Positions 7,809 through 16,027 of a stretch of 64,000 bases of DNA are shown here, one piece after another. Location of the stretch: positions 930,001-994,000 of the forward strand of contig NZ_CP100454.1 of assembly GCF_024228315.1 (NCBI RefSeq). Reading direction: 5' to 3'. Both the position numbers and the translations under genes were made by a program. Below the pieces are notes generated by a model, which saw only the letters and a list, made by a program, of their open reading frames with translations, was not told where the DNA came from and ran no database searches. This DNA comes from Halomarina pelagica (GTDB taxonomy: Archaea > Halobacteriota > Halobacteria > Halobacteriales > Haloarculaceae). Position 1 is the first letter of the stretch. Each line of letters starts with the position of its first letter.

Positions 7809-8129
7809 ATGGACATCGAAATCATCGAGGAGGAGGCGAACCCGATGCTGCACCGCTCGGACGTGCGCTTCGTGGTCGTCCACGACGAGGCGACCCCCTC
7901 CCGTCTCTCCGTCCGCGACAGTCTCGCCGCGAAGTTGAACAAGGACGCGGACGAGGTCGTCATCCACGAACTCGACACGAAGTACGGCATGCGAAAGACC
8001 CTCGGGTACGCGAAGGCCTACGAGACGCCCGACGACGCCCGCGACGTGGAGCAGGCGTACATGCTCGACCGCAACAAGATCGGCGCGGACGAGGAGGGCG
8101 ACGCCGAAGCGGAGGCGGAGGAGGCGTAG
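7809..8129 (+). CDS. rps24e: 30S ribosomal protein S24e
   Basis: 106 residues with the family start MDIEIIEEEANPMLHRSDV and the core TPSRLSVRDSLAAKLNKD, followed by VIHELDTKYGMRKTLGYAKAY. It is a small-subunit protein shared with eukaryotes. An acidic tail (residues 92-106) is a halophilic feature. Its stop is directly followed by the S27ae start, so the two are translated as one operon. Confidence 0.95.
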   Translation: MDIEIIEEEANPMLHRSDVRFVVVHDEATPSRLSVRDSLAAKLNKDADEVVIHELDTKYGMRKTLGYAKAYETPDDARDVEQAYMLDRNKIGADEEGDAEAEAEEA

Positions 8130-8264
8130 ATGCCCCGCCACGAGTACTACGGCGAGGACGGAACGGCAGAGAAGGAACAGTGCCCCCGCTGCGGGGACAC
8201 CTTCCTCGCCGAGCACGAGGACCGCAAGCACTGCGGCAAGTGCGGCTACACCGAGTGGCTGTAA
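8130..8264 (+). CDS. rps27ae: 30S ribosomal protein S27ae
   Basis: 44 residues beginning [11 protein letters not shown]. It has a zinc ribbon formed by CPRCG and CGKCGYTEW, which are the family's four cysteines. The start codon abuts the S24e stop with no gap. The protein sits on the small subunit near the decoding head. kae1-bud32 begins 6 bases downstream, as in other haloarchaea. Confidence 0.93.
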   Translation: MPRHEYYGEDGTAEKEQCPRCGDTFLAEHEDRKHCGKCGYTEWL

Positions 8265-8270
8265 GCTGAC

Positions 8271-9878
8271 GTGCGGGTCCTCGGCATCGAAGGGACGGCC
8301 TGGGCGGCGTCCGCAGCCGTCCACGACGCCGACTCGGACGAGACCGCGATTTTCACCGACGCCTACCAGCCCGAGAGCGGCGGCATCCATCCGCGCGAGG
8401 CCGCAGAGCACATGCGCGGGGCCATCCCGCAGGTGGTCCGGGAGGCGCTCGACCACGCGGCTGCCGAGGTCGATGGCGAGGCCGGAGGTGACGCCGCCCC
8501 GTCGATCGACGCCGTCGCCTTCTCGCGCGGTCCCGGGCTCGGTCCCTGCCTCCGGATCGTCGGCACCGCCGCGCGGGCCGTCGCGGGCACGCTCGACGTG
8601 CCCCTCGTCGGCGTCAACCACATGCTCGCGCACCTGGAGATCGGTCGCCACCGGGCGGGCTTCGACTCGCCGGTCTGCCTGAACGCCAGCGGCGCGAACG
8701 CGCACCTGCTCGGCTTTCACGACGGTCGCTATCGCGTGCTCGGGGAGACGATGGACACGGGCGTCGGCAACGCCATCGACAAGTTCACCCGCCACGTCGG
8801 CTGGTCGCACCCCGGCGGGCCGAAGGTCGAGGCCGCCGCGAAGAAGGGAGAGTACGTCGACCTCCCGTACGTCGTGAAGGGGATGGACTTCTCCTTCTCG
8901 GGGATCACGAGCGCGGCGAAGGAGGCGTACGACGACGGCACGGCCGTCGAGGACGTCTGCTTCTCGCTGCAGGAGCACGTCTTCGCGATGCTCACCGAGG
9001 TCGCGGAGCGCGCGCTCTCGCTCACGGGCAACGACGAACTCGTCCTCGGCGGCGGGGTCGGGCAGAACGCCCGCCTGCGGGGGATGCTCGGCGAGATGTG
9101 CGCCCAGCGCGGCGCGCGCTTTCACGCCCCGGAACCGCGCTTCCTCCGGGACAACGCGGGGATGATCGCCGTCCTGGGCGCGAAGATGGCCGCCGCGGGC
9201 GATACGATCCCCATCGAGGAGTCCCGCGTGCGCCCGAACTTCCGCCCGGACGAGGTGCCCGTCACCTGGCGCGCCGGCGAGGACGTCGCCCGCGCCGAGG
9301 ACCCGACGGACGCCGGAACGCAGCGGGGCGCGGAGGCGACCGTCGCGGTCTCCGACGCCGTCGTGAAGCGCCGCGAGCCGAAGGCCTACCGTCACCCGGA
9401 CCTCGACGCGCGCCTCCGTCGGGAACGCACCCGGGGCGAGGCGCGCCTGCTCAACGACGCGCGTCGGCTGGGCGTTCCGACGCCGGTCGTCCGCGACGTC
9501 GACCAGCGCGAGGCGACGCTCGCGATGGAGCGCGTCGGCGACTGCGACCTGCGCGACCGACTCACCGAGGCGCACGTCCGGGCGGTGGGTCGCCACCTCG
9601 CCACCCTGCACGGCGCGGGCGTCGTCCACGGCGACCCCACGACGCGGAACGTCCGCGTGGACGGTCGGACGTGGCTCATCGACTTCGGCCTCGGCTACCA
9701 CTCCGCGCACGTCGAGGACTTCGCGATGGACCTCCACGTCTTCGAGGGGTCGCTCGCGGGCACCGCGGACGGTCCCGGTCCGCTGCTCGACGCGTTCGAG
9801 TCCGCCTACCGCGAGGCGGGCGACCCCGCGGTGATCGAGCAGTTGCGTGAGGTCGAGGGGCGCGGGCGGTATCAGTAG
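8271..9878 (+). CDS. Kae1-Bud32 fusion: tRNA t6A synthesis ATPase with linked kinase
   Basis: 535 residues with a GTG start. Residues 1 to about 325 are Kae1/TsaD: SRGPGLGPCLRIVGTAAR, metal histidines H117 and H121 (NHMLAHLE) and ATP-binding VLGGGVGQNARLRGML. After a linker (about 326-350) comes Bud32, with VKRREPKAYRHPDLD, VVHGDPTTRNVRV and the DFG-like WLIDFGLGYHS. Both are KEOPS subunits making the universal t6A37 tRNA modification, and Bud32 regulates Kae1. The fusion is known in several euryarchaea. The gene belongs to the rps24e operon. Confidence 0.94.
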   Translation: MRVLGIEGTAWAASAAVHDADSDETAIFTDAYQPESGGIHPREAAEHMRGAIPQVVREALDHAAAEVDGEAGGDAAPSIDAVAFSRGPGLGPCLRIVGTAARAVAGTLDVPLVGVNHMLAHLEIGRHRAGFDSPVCLNASGANAHLLGFHDGRYRVLGETMDTGVGNAIDKFTRHVGWSHPGGPKVEAAAKKGEYVDLPYVVKGMDFSFSGITSAAKEAYDDGTAVEDVCFSLQEHVFAMLTEVAERALSLTGNDELVLGGGVGQNARLRGMLGEMCAQRGARFHAPEPRFLRDNAGMIAVLGAKMAAAGDTIPIEESRVRPNFRPDEVPVTWRAGEDVARAEDPTDAGTQRGAEATVAVSDAVVKRREPKAYRHPDLDARLRRERTRGEARLLNDARRLGVPTPVVRDVDQREATLAMERVGDCDLRDRLTEAHVRAVGRHLATLHGAGVVHGDPTTRNVRVDGRTWLIDFGLGYHSAHVEDFAMDLHVFEGSLAGTADGPGPLLDAFESAYREAGDPAVIEQLREVEGRGRYQ

Positions 9879-9955
9879 CGCGGCCGGTCCCCGTCGGTCG
9901 CGACAGCGCGATGGCGGTGGCAAACGACTTAGTGCCCGCGACCGTATCGTGTGCC

Positions 9956-10225
9956 ATGGCAGACAGACCACAGTCCGGCGAACTGTTCGGCGTCCCGTAC
10001 AACTTCGAACGACCGAGCCTCGGTCGGATGCTCTCCGCGTACTGGCGGCCCGACGAGGGGATGCTGGTCGAGAAGCCGTTCGGCATCGGCTACACGCTCA
10101 ACCTCGCCAACTGGCGGTCGTGGGTCGTCCTCGCCATCGCGGGCGCGCTGCTCTACCAGGAGCGAAGCGGGACGGAGGGCGACGAGTTCGCGGAGGACGA
10201 ACCCGTCGAGGTCATCGTCGACTGA
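9956..10225 (+). CDS. DUF5808-like small membrane-associated protein
   Basis: 89 residues from the ATG at 9956; the upstream GTG/ATG extension reads through promoter DNA. It begins MADRPQSGELFGVPYNFERP, where the GELFGVPYNFE motif is what I associate with DUF5808. A hydrophobic stretch WVVLAIAGALLY near residue 58 could be one membrane helix, followed by an acidic tail. The function is unknown. Confidence 0.7.
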   Translation: MADRPQSGELFGVPYNFERPSLGRMLSAYWRPDEGMLVEKPFGIGYTLNLANWRSWVVLAIAGALLYQERSGTEGDEFAEDEPVEVIVD

Positions 10226-10270
10226 CGCGCCGATCGACGCCTCTTTTCGCCCTCCGGGCGCACCCCCGGT

Positions 10271-10924
10271 ATGCTCAGCTACGTCACGACCAACGAGGGG
10301 AAGGTGCGCGAGGCGCGCGAGTACCTCGACGCGGTCGAACCGGTCGAGTTCGACTACACGGAGATCCAGGCCGACGAACTCGGCCCGATCGCGGCCCGCG
10401 GCGCGCGCGAGGCACACGCGCACGTCGGCGGTCCCGTCATCGTGGACGACGCCGGGCTGTTCGTCGAGGGGCTCGGCGGCTTCCCCGGGCCGTACTCCGC
10501 CTACGTCGAGGAGACGCTGGGGGTCGAGCGCGTCGGCGAACTCGCTCGACGGGCCGGGGCGACGCGGGCGTACTTCCGCTGCGTCATCGCCTACTGCGAC
10601 GGGGAACCGTTCGAGGCGACCCCCGAGCCGATCGACTACGGCGACCGCCGCGGTCACGACCTCGCGGCCGACGAGCGCGCCACCGCGACGACCGACGACG
10701 CCGTCCTGACGGGCGACCTCCCCGTCCGCCTGTTCGAGGGGGCGGTCCCCGGCCGCATCGTCGAACCGCGCGGCGACGGCGGCTTCGGCTACGACCCCAT
10801 CTTCGAGCACGACGGGAGAACCCTCGCCGAGATGACGACCGTCGAGAAGAACGCCGTCTCCCACCGCGGGCGGGCGTTGGCGAAGTTCGGGGAGTGGTAC
10901 CGGGAACGGAGCGAAGCGGAGTGA
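10271..10924 (+). CDS. XTP/dITP diphosphatase (RdgB/HAM1 family)
   Basis: 217 residues. This enzyme hydrolyses non-canonical purine triphosphates (ITP, XTP, dITP) to monophosphates to keep them out of nucleic acids. Motifs include the substrate-entry TTNEGKVREA at residues 6-15, VDDAGLFVEGLGGFPGPYSA, GGFGYDPIFEHDGRTLAEM and VSHRGRALAKF. It is slightly longer than the bacterial enzyme because of an acidic insertion (about residues 128-150), common in halophiles. It is a probable single-gene unit. Confidence 0.92.
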   Translation: MLSYVTTNEGKVREAREYLDAVEPVEFDYTEIQADELGPIAARGAREAHAHVGGPVIVDDAGLFVEGLGGFPGPYSAYVEETLGVERVGELARRAGATRAYFRCVIAYCDGEPFEATPEPIDYGDRRGHDLAADERATATTDDAVLTGDLPVRLFEGAVPGRIVEPRGDGGFGYDPIFEHDGRTLAEMTTVEKNAVSHRGRALAKFGEWYRERSEAE

Positions 10925-11062
10925 TCGGTATCTCGATGGACGAGCGTGAGCGAGTCCATCGGCGGTTCGCTGAGCGGTAGCGAAGCGAACGGCGTGAGCG
11001 AGCGGTATCAGACGAGTCACAGCCCACGGGGCGAGCGTTCAACGAAGCCGTGACTACAGCCA

Positions 11063-11098
11063 CTCTATCGTCGTTATCCGCCTCTACCGACGATAGAG
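11063..11098. repeat. Perfect 11-bp inverted repeat, 14-base loop
   Basis: CTCTATCGTCG (11063-11073) pairs with CGACGATAGAG (11088-11098). It is followed within 4 bases by the promoter-like ATAATGATTTTAACGG. It could be an operator or an RNA hairpin. Confidence 0.7.
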
Positions 11099-11185
11099 GA
11101 TAATGATTTTAACGGTGGACGACGTACGACCCAGTGACACCCCCGCCTCAAGCGCTCGGGTGGTGCTCAAGAGAAATAGAGATTC

Positions 11186-11221
11186 GACGCGGTCAGGGCG
11201 TCCAACCCTACTGACCGCGTC
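11186..11221. repeat. Perfect 11-bp inverted repeat, 14-base loop, same geometry as the previous one
   Basis: GACGCGGTCAG (11186-11196) pairs with CTGACCGCGTC (11211-11221). Arm length and loop length equal those of the dyad at 11063-11098 although the arm sequences differ, as if shape is conserved rather than sequence. Confidence 0.7.
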
Positions 11222-11349
11222 CCGGGTCTTCTGTCGACCACACGACTCCGAGAGCAATCAGGAGGTACCCTCCTGGTTGTCCGGCAGCAGCGAGCGTCGC
11301 GCCCGCCATGATGAGTGCGGTTGACGTGTCTCTCTTCGACACGCGTTTT

Positions 11350-11373
11350 CGTCCTGGGTTTGCTCCCAGGACG
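11350..11373. repeat. 9-bp inverted repeat, 6-base loop
   Basis: CGTCCTGGG (11350-11358) pairs with CCCAGGACG (11365-11373) around TTTGCT. A T-run (TTTTC) precedes it on the plus strand, so it could end a minus-strand transcript only weakly. Confidence 0.6.
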
Positions 11374-11527
11374 GTCACGGATTCCGGACGTGGATACAAA
11401 AACACGAACGGTTCTGTTGGCCGTCGCCAGTACATCCCTCGATCCGCTCGGGGCGAACGGGGTGGATCCGACTCCCTCACCTGTCGGACCGACACGTCCT
11501 TTCCCCGCCTGCCCTTCCCCGCTCACG

Positions 11528-12004
11528 ATGCGAGTCCGTCCCGCGACCCCCGACGACGCGCCCGCGATCCTCGACCTCCACGTCGCGTCCATCCGGGCGT
11601 TCGGCCCGGCGGCCTACGACGAGCGGCAGGTCGAGGCGTGGGCGACGACGGACGGCCCGCCCGACTACCCGATCGGCGAACCGGGACAGTACCTCGTCGT
11701 CGCGGAGCGCGAGGGGGAACTCGCCGGGTTCGGCCACCTGCACGTTCCCGAGGCGGAGGTGCGGGCCGTCTACGTGCACCCCGGACACGCCCGCCGGGGC
11801 GTCGGGTCGGCGCTCCTGGGCCGCCTGGAGGCCGAGGCGCGGGGGCGGGGGATCGACGAACTCTCGCTCTCGGCGTCGCGCAACGCCGTCCCCTTCTACG
11901 AGGCGCTGGGCTGGGAGCGCGTCCGCGAGGCGAGCCACGAGACGAGCGGCGGCGTCGTCCTCCCGGTGGTCGTCATGCGGCGGTCGCTCGACGGCGAGGT
12001 GTGA
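11528..12004 (+). CDS. GNAT-family N-acetyltransferase
   Basis: 158 residues from the ATG at 11528. The start is chosen because MRVRPATPDDAPAILDLHV is the usual GNAT opening, and the upstream in-frame extension lies in hairpin-rich DNA. The acetyl-CoA motif is VRAVYVHPGHARRGVGSALL, followed by SLSASRNAVPFYEALGWERV, the typical C-terminal helix and strand. The substrate is unknown. The last residues approach a convergent PIN-like gene. Confidence 0.87.
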   Translation: MRVRPATPDDAPAILDLHVASIRAFGPAAYDERQVEAWATTDGPPDYPIGEPGQYLVVAEREGELAGFGHLHVPEAEVRAVYVHPGHARRGVGSALLGRLEAEARGRGIDELSLSASRNAVPFYEALGWERVREASHETSGGVVLPVVVMRRSLDGEV

Positions 12005-12029
12005 ACGTGAGCGGCGAACCAGATCGGGG

Positions 12030-12503
12030 CTAGTCGCGCGGGTCGCGGTCCGGCCCCGGGTACGGCTCCTCGAACGCCACCTCGTACATCGTCTCGGGGT
12101 CGAACAGCAGCGCGAACGCCCGCGGGTGCTTGACGCTCGTCTCCACACGCGCCCGGATCGCGGTGCCCGCCTTCGCCCCGCCGAGTCGCTCGTCGAACGA
12201 GAGCACGTGCGCCGCCTCGCCGCGGTAGGCGGAGGCGAGCGCGGGGTGGTCCTCGGGGGGGTGTTCGACCGGGACGCGCAGCGCGTCGATCCGCTCGCGC
12301 CAGTCGCGCGCGAGGTCGGCGTCCGCGAGGCGGGCGATCACCGCCTCGGCGTCGTCGAGCAGGGGGTCGCTGGCGACGAGGTCGACCCACGAGTGCGCCC
12401 GGATCAGGTCGAGCGCGTCGCGCGCCGGCCCGCCGACGAGCAGGTCCGCCGCGAGCACGTCCGCGTCCGCGACGACGCGGACGGCGCGCTCACTCGCGTT
12501 CAT
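12030..12503 (-). CDS. PIN-like nuclease-fold protein
   Basis: 157 residues. VRVVADADVLAADLLVGGPAR near the N-terminus matches the first PIN strand with its paired aspartates. LVASDPLLDDAEAVI and a later HPALASAYRGEAAHVLSFDERLGG carry further acids in PIN-like spacing. The family is conserved in haloarchaea without known function. Its ATG overlaps the stop of a 56-residue gene by 4 bases (ATGA at 12500-12503), so the two are translationally coupled. Confidence 0.65.
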   Translation of the reverse strand: MNASERAVRVVADADVLAADLLVGGPARDALDLIRAHSWVDLVASDPLLDDAEAVIARLADADLARDWRERIDALRVPVEHPPEDHPALASAYRGEAAHVLSFDERLGGAKAGTAIRARVETSVKHPRAFALLFDPETMYEVAFEEPYPGPDRDPRD

Positions 12504-12670
12504 CGTCGTTCCCCGGGGTCGGGGTCGCCCCGGCGGTCCCCGCTGTCCCGATCCCCCTCCCGCCGTCCTGACCGTCCCCCCTTTCGGCGCTCCGTGAGGA
12601 CGCGCTGCACGTCGTCGAGCGACGCCTCGAGTGCGGCGGCGCGCTCGAACAGTCGATCCCAGGTGTCCAT
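12500..12670 (-). CDS. 56-residue protein coupled to the PIN-like gene
   Basis: It starts at ATG 12670 and reads MDTWDRLFERAAALEASLDD, a predicted amphipathic helix (about residues 2-28). A disordered Arg/Gly/Asp tail ending PGERR follows. The TGA stop shares bases with the PIN-like ATG. Size, order and coupling resemble an antitoxin placed ahead of its PIN toxin, but no known DNA-binding fold is visible and the tail is basic. Function unknown. Confidence 0.55.
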   Translation of the reverse strand: MDTWDRLFERAAALEASLDDVQRVLTERRKGGRSGRREGDRDSGDRRGDPDPGERR

Positions 12671-12725
12671 GTGCGGAGGTGGCCGGCGCGGGGAAAAGAC
12701 CCTGCGGTGTCGGGGTGGGAGTGGG

Positions 12726-13832
12726 TCAGCCGGCGCGCTCCGCCGGGGCTACGAGGTCGAGGCGGCGGAGGGCGTGCCAGGCGAGCAGGCCGCCGACGAA
12801 CGCCAGCCCGACGTTCGTCAGCGCGCCCGCGACGCCGACCGCGACGGCGAGCGCGGATCGGTCGGCGAGCGCGACCCGGCCGAGCTGGAGGGCGACGACG
12901 CCGAGCACCGCGCCGAGCAGCGCCAGCGGGAACGCCGTCCAGAGGCCGGCGACGAGCGCGGCGGCGAGGTAGAGCCCGCCGAGGACGACGTTCGCGCCGC
13001 CGGTGCGCGCGCCGAAGGCGTACTTCCCCGCGAGGCCGCCGCTCCCGTGGCACATCGGCAGGCCGCCGAACGGGACCGAGAGGAGCGTCATCGCGCCCAT
13101 GTTCGTCGCGAGGTCGTCGGAGGGAACGTCCGCGTCGAAGAGGTCGGAGAACAGGAGCGAGGTGGCGACGGCGGCGTTCCCGACCGTCATGGCGAGCTGC
13201 GCGGCGGTCCCGCCCAGTGCGGCCGTCGTCAGGTTCGGGACGCCACCGGGGAAGAGCGCGAGCGCCGGGAGGGTCGGCTCGGGGACGCCGTCGACGCCGA
13301 CGGCGAGCGCGACGCCCGCGCCGAGCAGCGCGAGTGCCGCCGCCCGCGGCGCGACGAGCGAGACGGCCGCCGCGAGGAGGACGCCCCCGAGCGCGAGCGT
13401 CGGCTCGGCGAGCGCGAGGTCGAACGCCCGCTCGATCAGGAGGAGCGCCACGGCGAGCTGGACGCCGCGGACGACCGGCTCGCCGACGAATCGCTCGACG
13501 CGGCCGAGCGCCCCGGTCGCCCCGGCGGCCAGGAGGAGGACGCCCGCGAGCAGGCCGGCGGCGAGGAACTCGCCGTACGTCAGCGCGCCCGCGATCGCCA
13601 GCCCTGCGAGCGCCTTCATCGGCTCGACGGACATCGGCAGGCCGTAACGAACGCCCCAGACGACCTGGAAGACGCCGAAGGCGACCAGCACGTGGGGGAG
13701 CGAGGCGGGCGTCAGCGCGCACAGCGTGACGACGATCGGGAGGACGGTAACCGAATCACCCAACGCGCCGGTGACCTCGTGAAGCGCCAACTCGACGCCG
13801 CGGTCCGATCCGTACTCGTCGAAAACGGCCAT
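12726..13832 (-). CDS. MOT1-type molybdate/sulfate permease
   Basis: 368 residues, almost wholly hydrophobic with about ten membrane helices. The MOT1 signatures are present: VWGVRYGLPMSVEPMKALA in the first half and the near-invariant LPMCHGSGGLAGKYAFGART in the second. Characterised relatives import molybdate with high affinity. ATG 13832 is preferred to the preceding TTG. The neighbouring tungstate/molybdate ABC genes on the same strand (28-bp gap to the ATPase gene) and a divergent ModE-like gene support oxyanion uptake. Confidence 0.85.
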   Translation of the reverse strand: MAVFDEYGSDRGVELALHEVTGALGDSVTVLPIVVTLCALTPASLPHVLVAFGVFQVVWGVRYGLPMSVEPMKALAGLAIAGALTYGEFLAAGLLAGVLLLAAGATGALGRVERFVGEPVVRGVQLAVALLLIERAFDLALAEPTLALGGVLLAAAVSLVAPRAAALALLGAGVALAVGVDGVPEPTLPALALFPGGVPNLTTAALGGTAAQLAMTVGNAAVATSLLFSDLFDADVPSDDLATNMGAMTLLSVPFGGLPMCHGSGGLAGKYAFGARTGGANVVLGGLYLAAALVAGLWTAFPLALLGAVLGVVALQLGRVALADRSALAVAVGVAGALTNVGLAFVGGLLAWHALRRLDLVAPAERAG

Positions 13833-13859
13833 CAAGTGGCGGTATGGACCCTCGACGTA

Positions 13860-14864
13860 TCACTGTTGTCGGTAATCACGGCCGCTATCGCGAGCGCGGG
13901 CGAGTAACCGATCGTCGTTACCCTCGCCGAACGGGACGCGGTGTTCCGCCGGGAAGGAGACGCCGACGGTGCTCCCCGTCGTCGGGGGGTCGGTCGCGTA
14001 GGCGGTGACCGGCGTCCCGTCGAGGTCGAGCGAGATTCGGGTCGAGCCGCCCTCGTCGACGGCGCGCGTGACCCGGGCGCGGCCGGCGTCCGCCGCGCCG
14101 TCGAGTCGGACGTGTTCGGGGCGGATGGCGAACTCGTCGCAGTCGAGGTCGGGCGCGAGCGCGCCGGGGAGGCAGTTCGCCCCCGTGAACCGGGCGACGA
14201 AGGGGTCACGCGGACGTTCGAACACCGCCTCGGGCGTGTCGACCTGGAGCACGTTCCCGTCCGCCATGACGGCTACGCGATCCGCGAGCGCCCGCGCCGT
14301 CGTCCGGTCGTGGGTCACGTGGAGGGCGGTGACGTCGGCGAGCACGTCGGCGAGGTCGTCGCGGAGGCGCTCGCGGGTCGGCGCGTCGAGCGCCGAGAGC
14401 GGTTCGTCGAGCAGGAGCACCTCGGGTCGGACGGCGAGCGCCCGGGCGAGCGCGACGCGCTGTGACTCCCCGCCCGAGAGCGTCTCCGGGGTTCGGTCGA
14501 CGAGGTGCGACACGCCGAGGCGGGCGAGCAGTTCGTCGGGGTCGCGCGGGTCGTCGCGGTAGCGCGCGCCGAACGCGACGTTCTCGCGGACGGTCATGTG
14601 GGGGAACAGCGCGTAGTCCTGGAAGACGAAGCCGAACTCCCGTCGCTCGGGCGGCGCGTCGATCACGTCGCGGCCGTCGAGTTCGACGCGCCCCGTCGCC
14701 GGGTGGAAGCCGGCGACGAGTTCGAGCAGGAGCGTCTTTCCGCTCCCGCTCGGGCCGAGGACGACCAGCGTCTCGCCCGTCTCGACGGTGAGCGCCGCGT
14801 CGACGGCGAACGGTTCCGCGCCGGGAGCGGTGAAGGTCGCCGCCACGTCGAACGCGAGCGTCAC
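13860..14864 (-). CDS. Tungstate/molybdate ABC transporter, ATP-binding protein
   Basis: 334 residues from GTG 14864, whose first bases overlap the permease stop (GTGA). Walker A is GPSGSGKT (37-44), followed by the Q-loop FGFVFQDYALFPHM, signature LSGGESQRVALARAL, Walker B LLLDEPLSALD and an H-loop. The last about 100 residues form a TOBE-like domain (FAIRPEHVRLDG), which in this family can bind the oxyanion and modulate transport. It energises the permease encoded next to it. Confidence 0.9.
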   Translation of the reverse strand: MTLAFDVAATFTAPGAEPFAVDAALTVETGETLVVLGPSGSGKTLLLELVAGFHPATGRVELDGRDVIDAPPERREFGFVFQDYALFPHMTVRENVAFGARYRDDPRDPDELLARLGVSHLVDRTPETLSGGESQRVALARALAVRPEVLLLDEPLSALDAPTRERLRDDLADVLADVTALHVTHDRTTARALADRVAVMADGNVLQVDTPEAVFERPRDPFVARFTGANCLPGALAPDLDCDEFAIRPEHVRLDGAADAGRARVTRAVDEGGSTRISLDLDGTPVTAYATDPPTTGSTVGVSFPAEHRVPFGEGNDDRLLARARDSGRDYRQQ

Positions 14865-15985
14865 CGTATCACCCCCGCGGTGGACGCGTCGTACGCGAGC
14901 CAGCGCACGAGCAGGAAGATGCCGAGGCTCATCGACAGCAGGACGAAGGCGACGGCGCTGCTCTCGGCGAGCGACCCCGCAGTGAACGTGTTGAAGATGA
15001 ACACCGGAGCGTGCTGGCCGGTGACCACCTCGCCCGCGGGGGGGTAGAAGAACGAGACGTTGTAGGCGACGACGGCGACGGCCCCGAACTCGGAGACGGC
15101 GCGCGCCCAGGCCAGCACGCCGCCGGTGAGGACGCCGCGGGCGGCGAGCGGGAGGCTGACCCGTCGGAACGCCTCGAACTGGCTCGCCCCGTGGACGCGC
15201 GCGGCGCGCTCGACGTCGCGCTCGACGTCCTCGAACGCCTCGCGGGCGACGTTCACGGCGAACGGGGCGCTGACGAACGCCATCGCGAGCACCATCCCGA
15301 CCGTCGTCCCGAGGACGCCCAGTTCGGGAAACGCCGCCCCCCGGCCGAAGCCGAACAGGATGAGGAGCCCCGCGACCGAGTGCGGGACGACCAGCGGCAG
15401 GTCGACCAGCCCCTCGACGAGCGGCCGACCGGGGAACCCCCGCGCCAGCAGGTAGGCGAGCGGGACGCCGAAGACGAGCGTGAACAGCGTCGCGAGCAGC
15501 GGTCCGTAGACCGTGAGGTAGAGCATCCGGTGGACCTCCGGCGAGCGGAGCGCCTCGGAGACGAGACCGGGGTCCTGCCGGGCGACGAACAGCGCCAGCG
15601 GGAGCGCGAGCGCGACGAGCAGGACCGACCCCATCGTCGCCGCGGCGACCCCGGCCCAGCGCCGTTCCGTGGTGCCGACCACGAGCGTGAAGATCACCGG
15701 CCCGACGACGAGGATCCAGTAGCTCTCGAGCGCCCACCCGATAGCGCCGACGACGCCGGTGGCGACCGCGGCCGCCGCGACCCCTCTGAGGCCACCGCCG
15801 GTCGCCCCGGCGATGGCGGCGGCGCTGCCCATCGCGAACAGGGCGTACAGCGTCGGCTGCTCCGCGACGTAGGCGGCGGCGAACGCGATCACCTGGACGG
15901 TCAGGACGGCGAGCACGGCGGACCCGCGACCGAGGTGGCCCGATCCGGTCGCGATCGACCGCCCGACGCGCGTGGAGGTACTCAT
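14861..15985 (-). CDS. Tungstate/molybdate ABC transporter, permease with extra N-terminal membrane domain
   Basis: 374 residues, well above the roughly 230-270 usual for this subunit. The C-terminal 240 residues are the standard BPD permease, with the EAA loop SQFEAFRRVSLPLAARGVLTG. Residues 1 to about 115 add about four hydrophobic segments (AVLAVLTVQVIAFAAAYVAE and others) not found in the core family. ATG 15985 is the only good start. It overlaps the ATPase gene by 4 bases and follows the binding-protein gene, so the order is binding protein, permease, ATPase. Confidence 0.88.
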   Translation of the reverse strand: MSTSTRVGRSIATGSGHLGRGSAVLAVLTVQVIAFAAAYVAEQPTLYALFAMGSAAAIAGATGGGLRGVAAAAVATGVVGAIGWALESYWILVVGPVIFTLVVGTTERRWAGVAAATMGSVLLVALALPLALFVARQDPGLVSEALRSPEVHRMLYLTVYGPLLATLFTLVFGVPLAYLLARGFPGRPLVEGLVDLPLVVPHSVAGLLILFGFGRGAAFPELGVLGTTVGMVLAMAFVSAPFAVNVAREAFEDVERDVERAARVHGASQFEAFRRVSLPLAARGVLTGGVLAWARAVSEFGAVAVVAYNVSFFYPPAGEVVTGQHAPVFIFNTFTAGSLAESSAVAFVLLSMSLGIFLLVRWLAYDASTAGVIR

Positions 15986-16027
15986 CCGACGGTGGTATCG
16001 TTCATCTCGGTGGTGATAGTTCTCGCG

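Larger units (their letters stand above)
10925..11527. other. 603-bp non-coding stretch rich in inverted repeats
   Basis: No convincing gene is seen on either strand. The stretch contains four perfect dyads: CGATGGAC/GTCCATCG at 10934-10961 just after the pyrophosphatase gene, and three larger ones listed separately (11063-11098, 11186-11221, 11350-11373). An AT-rich patch ATAATGATTTTAACGG (11100-11115) looks like a promoter, yet no protein gene starts near it. Confidence 0.6.

Noticed and set aside
7482-9971. An 829-codon open frame on the minus strand
   Set aside because: It is antisense to rps24e, rps27ae and kae1-bud32, which are certain.
11208-11495. A 95-codon minus-strand frame with a hydrophobic end (ALIMAGATLAAAGQPGGYLL)
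   Set aside because: It covers two perfect hairpins whose bases dictate its sequence, has a Pro/Arg-rich front and no good promoter. It could be a real short membrane peptide but is not supported.
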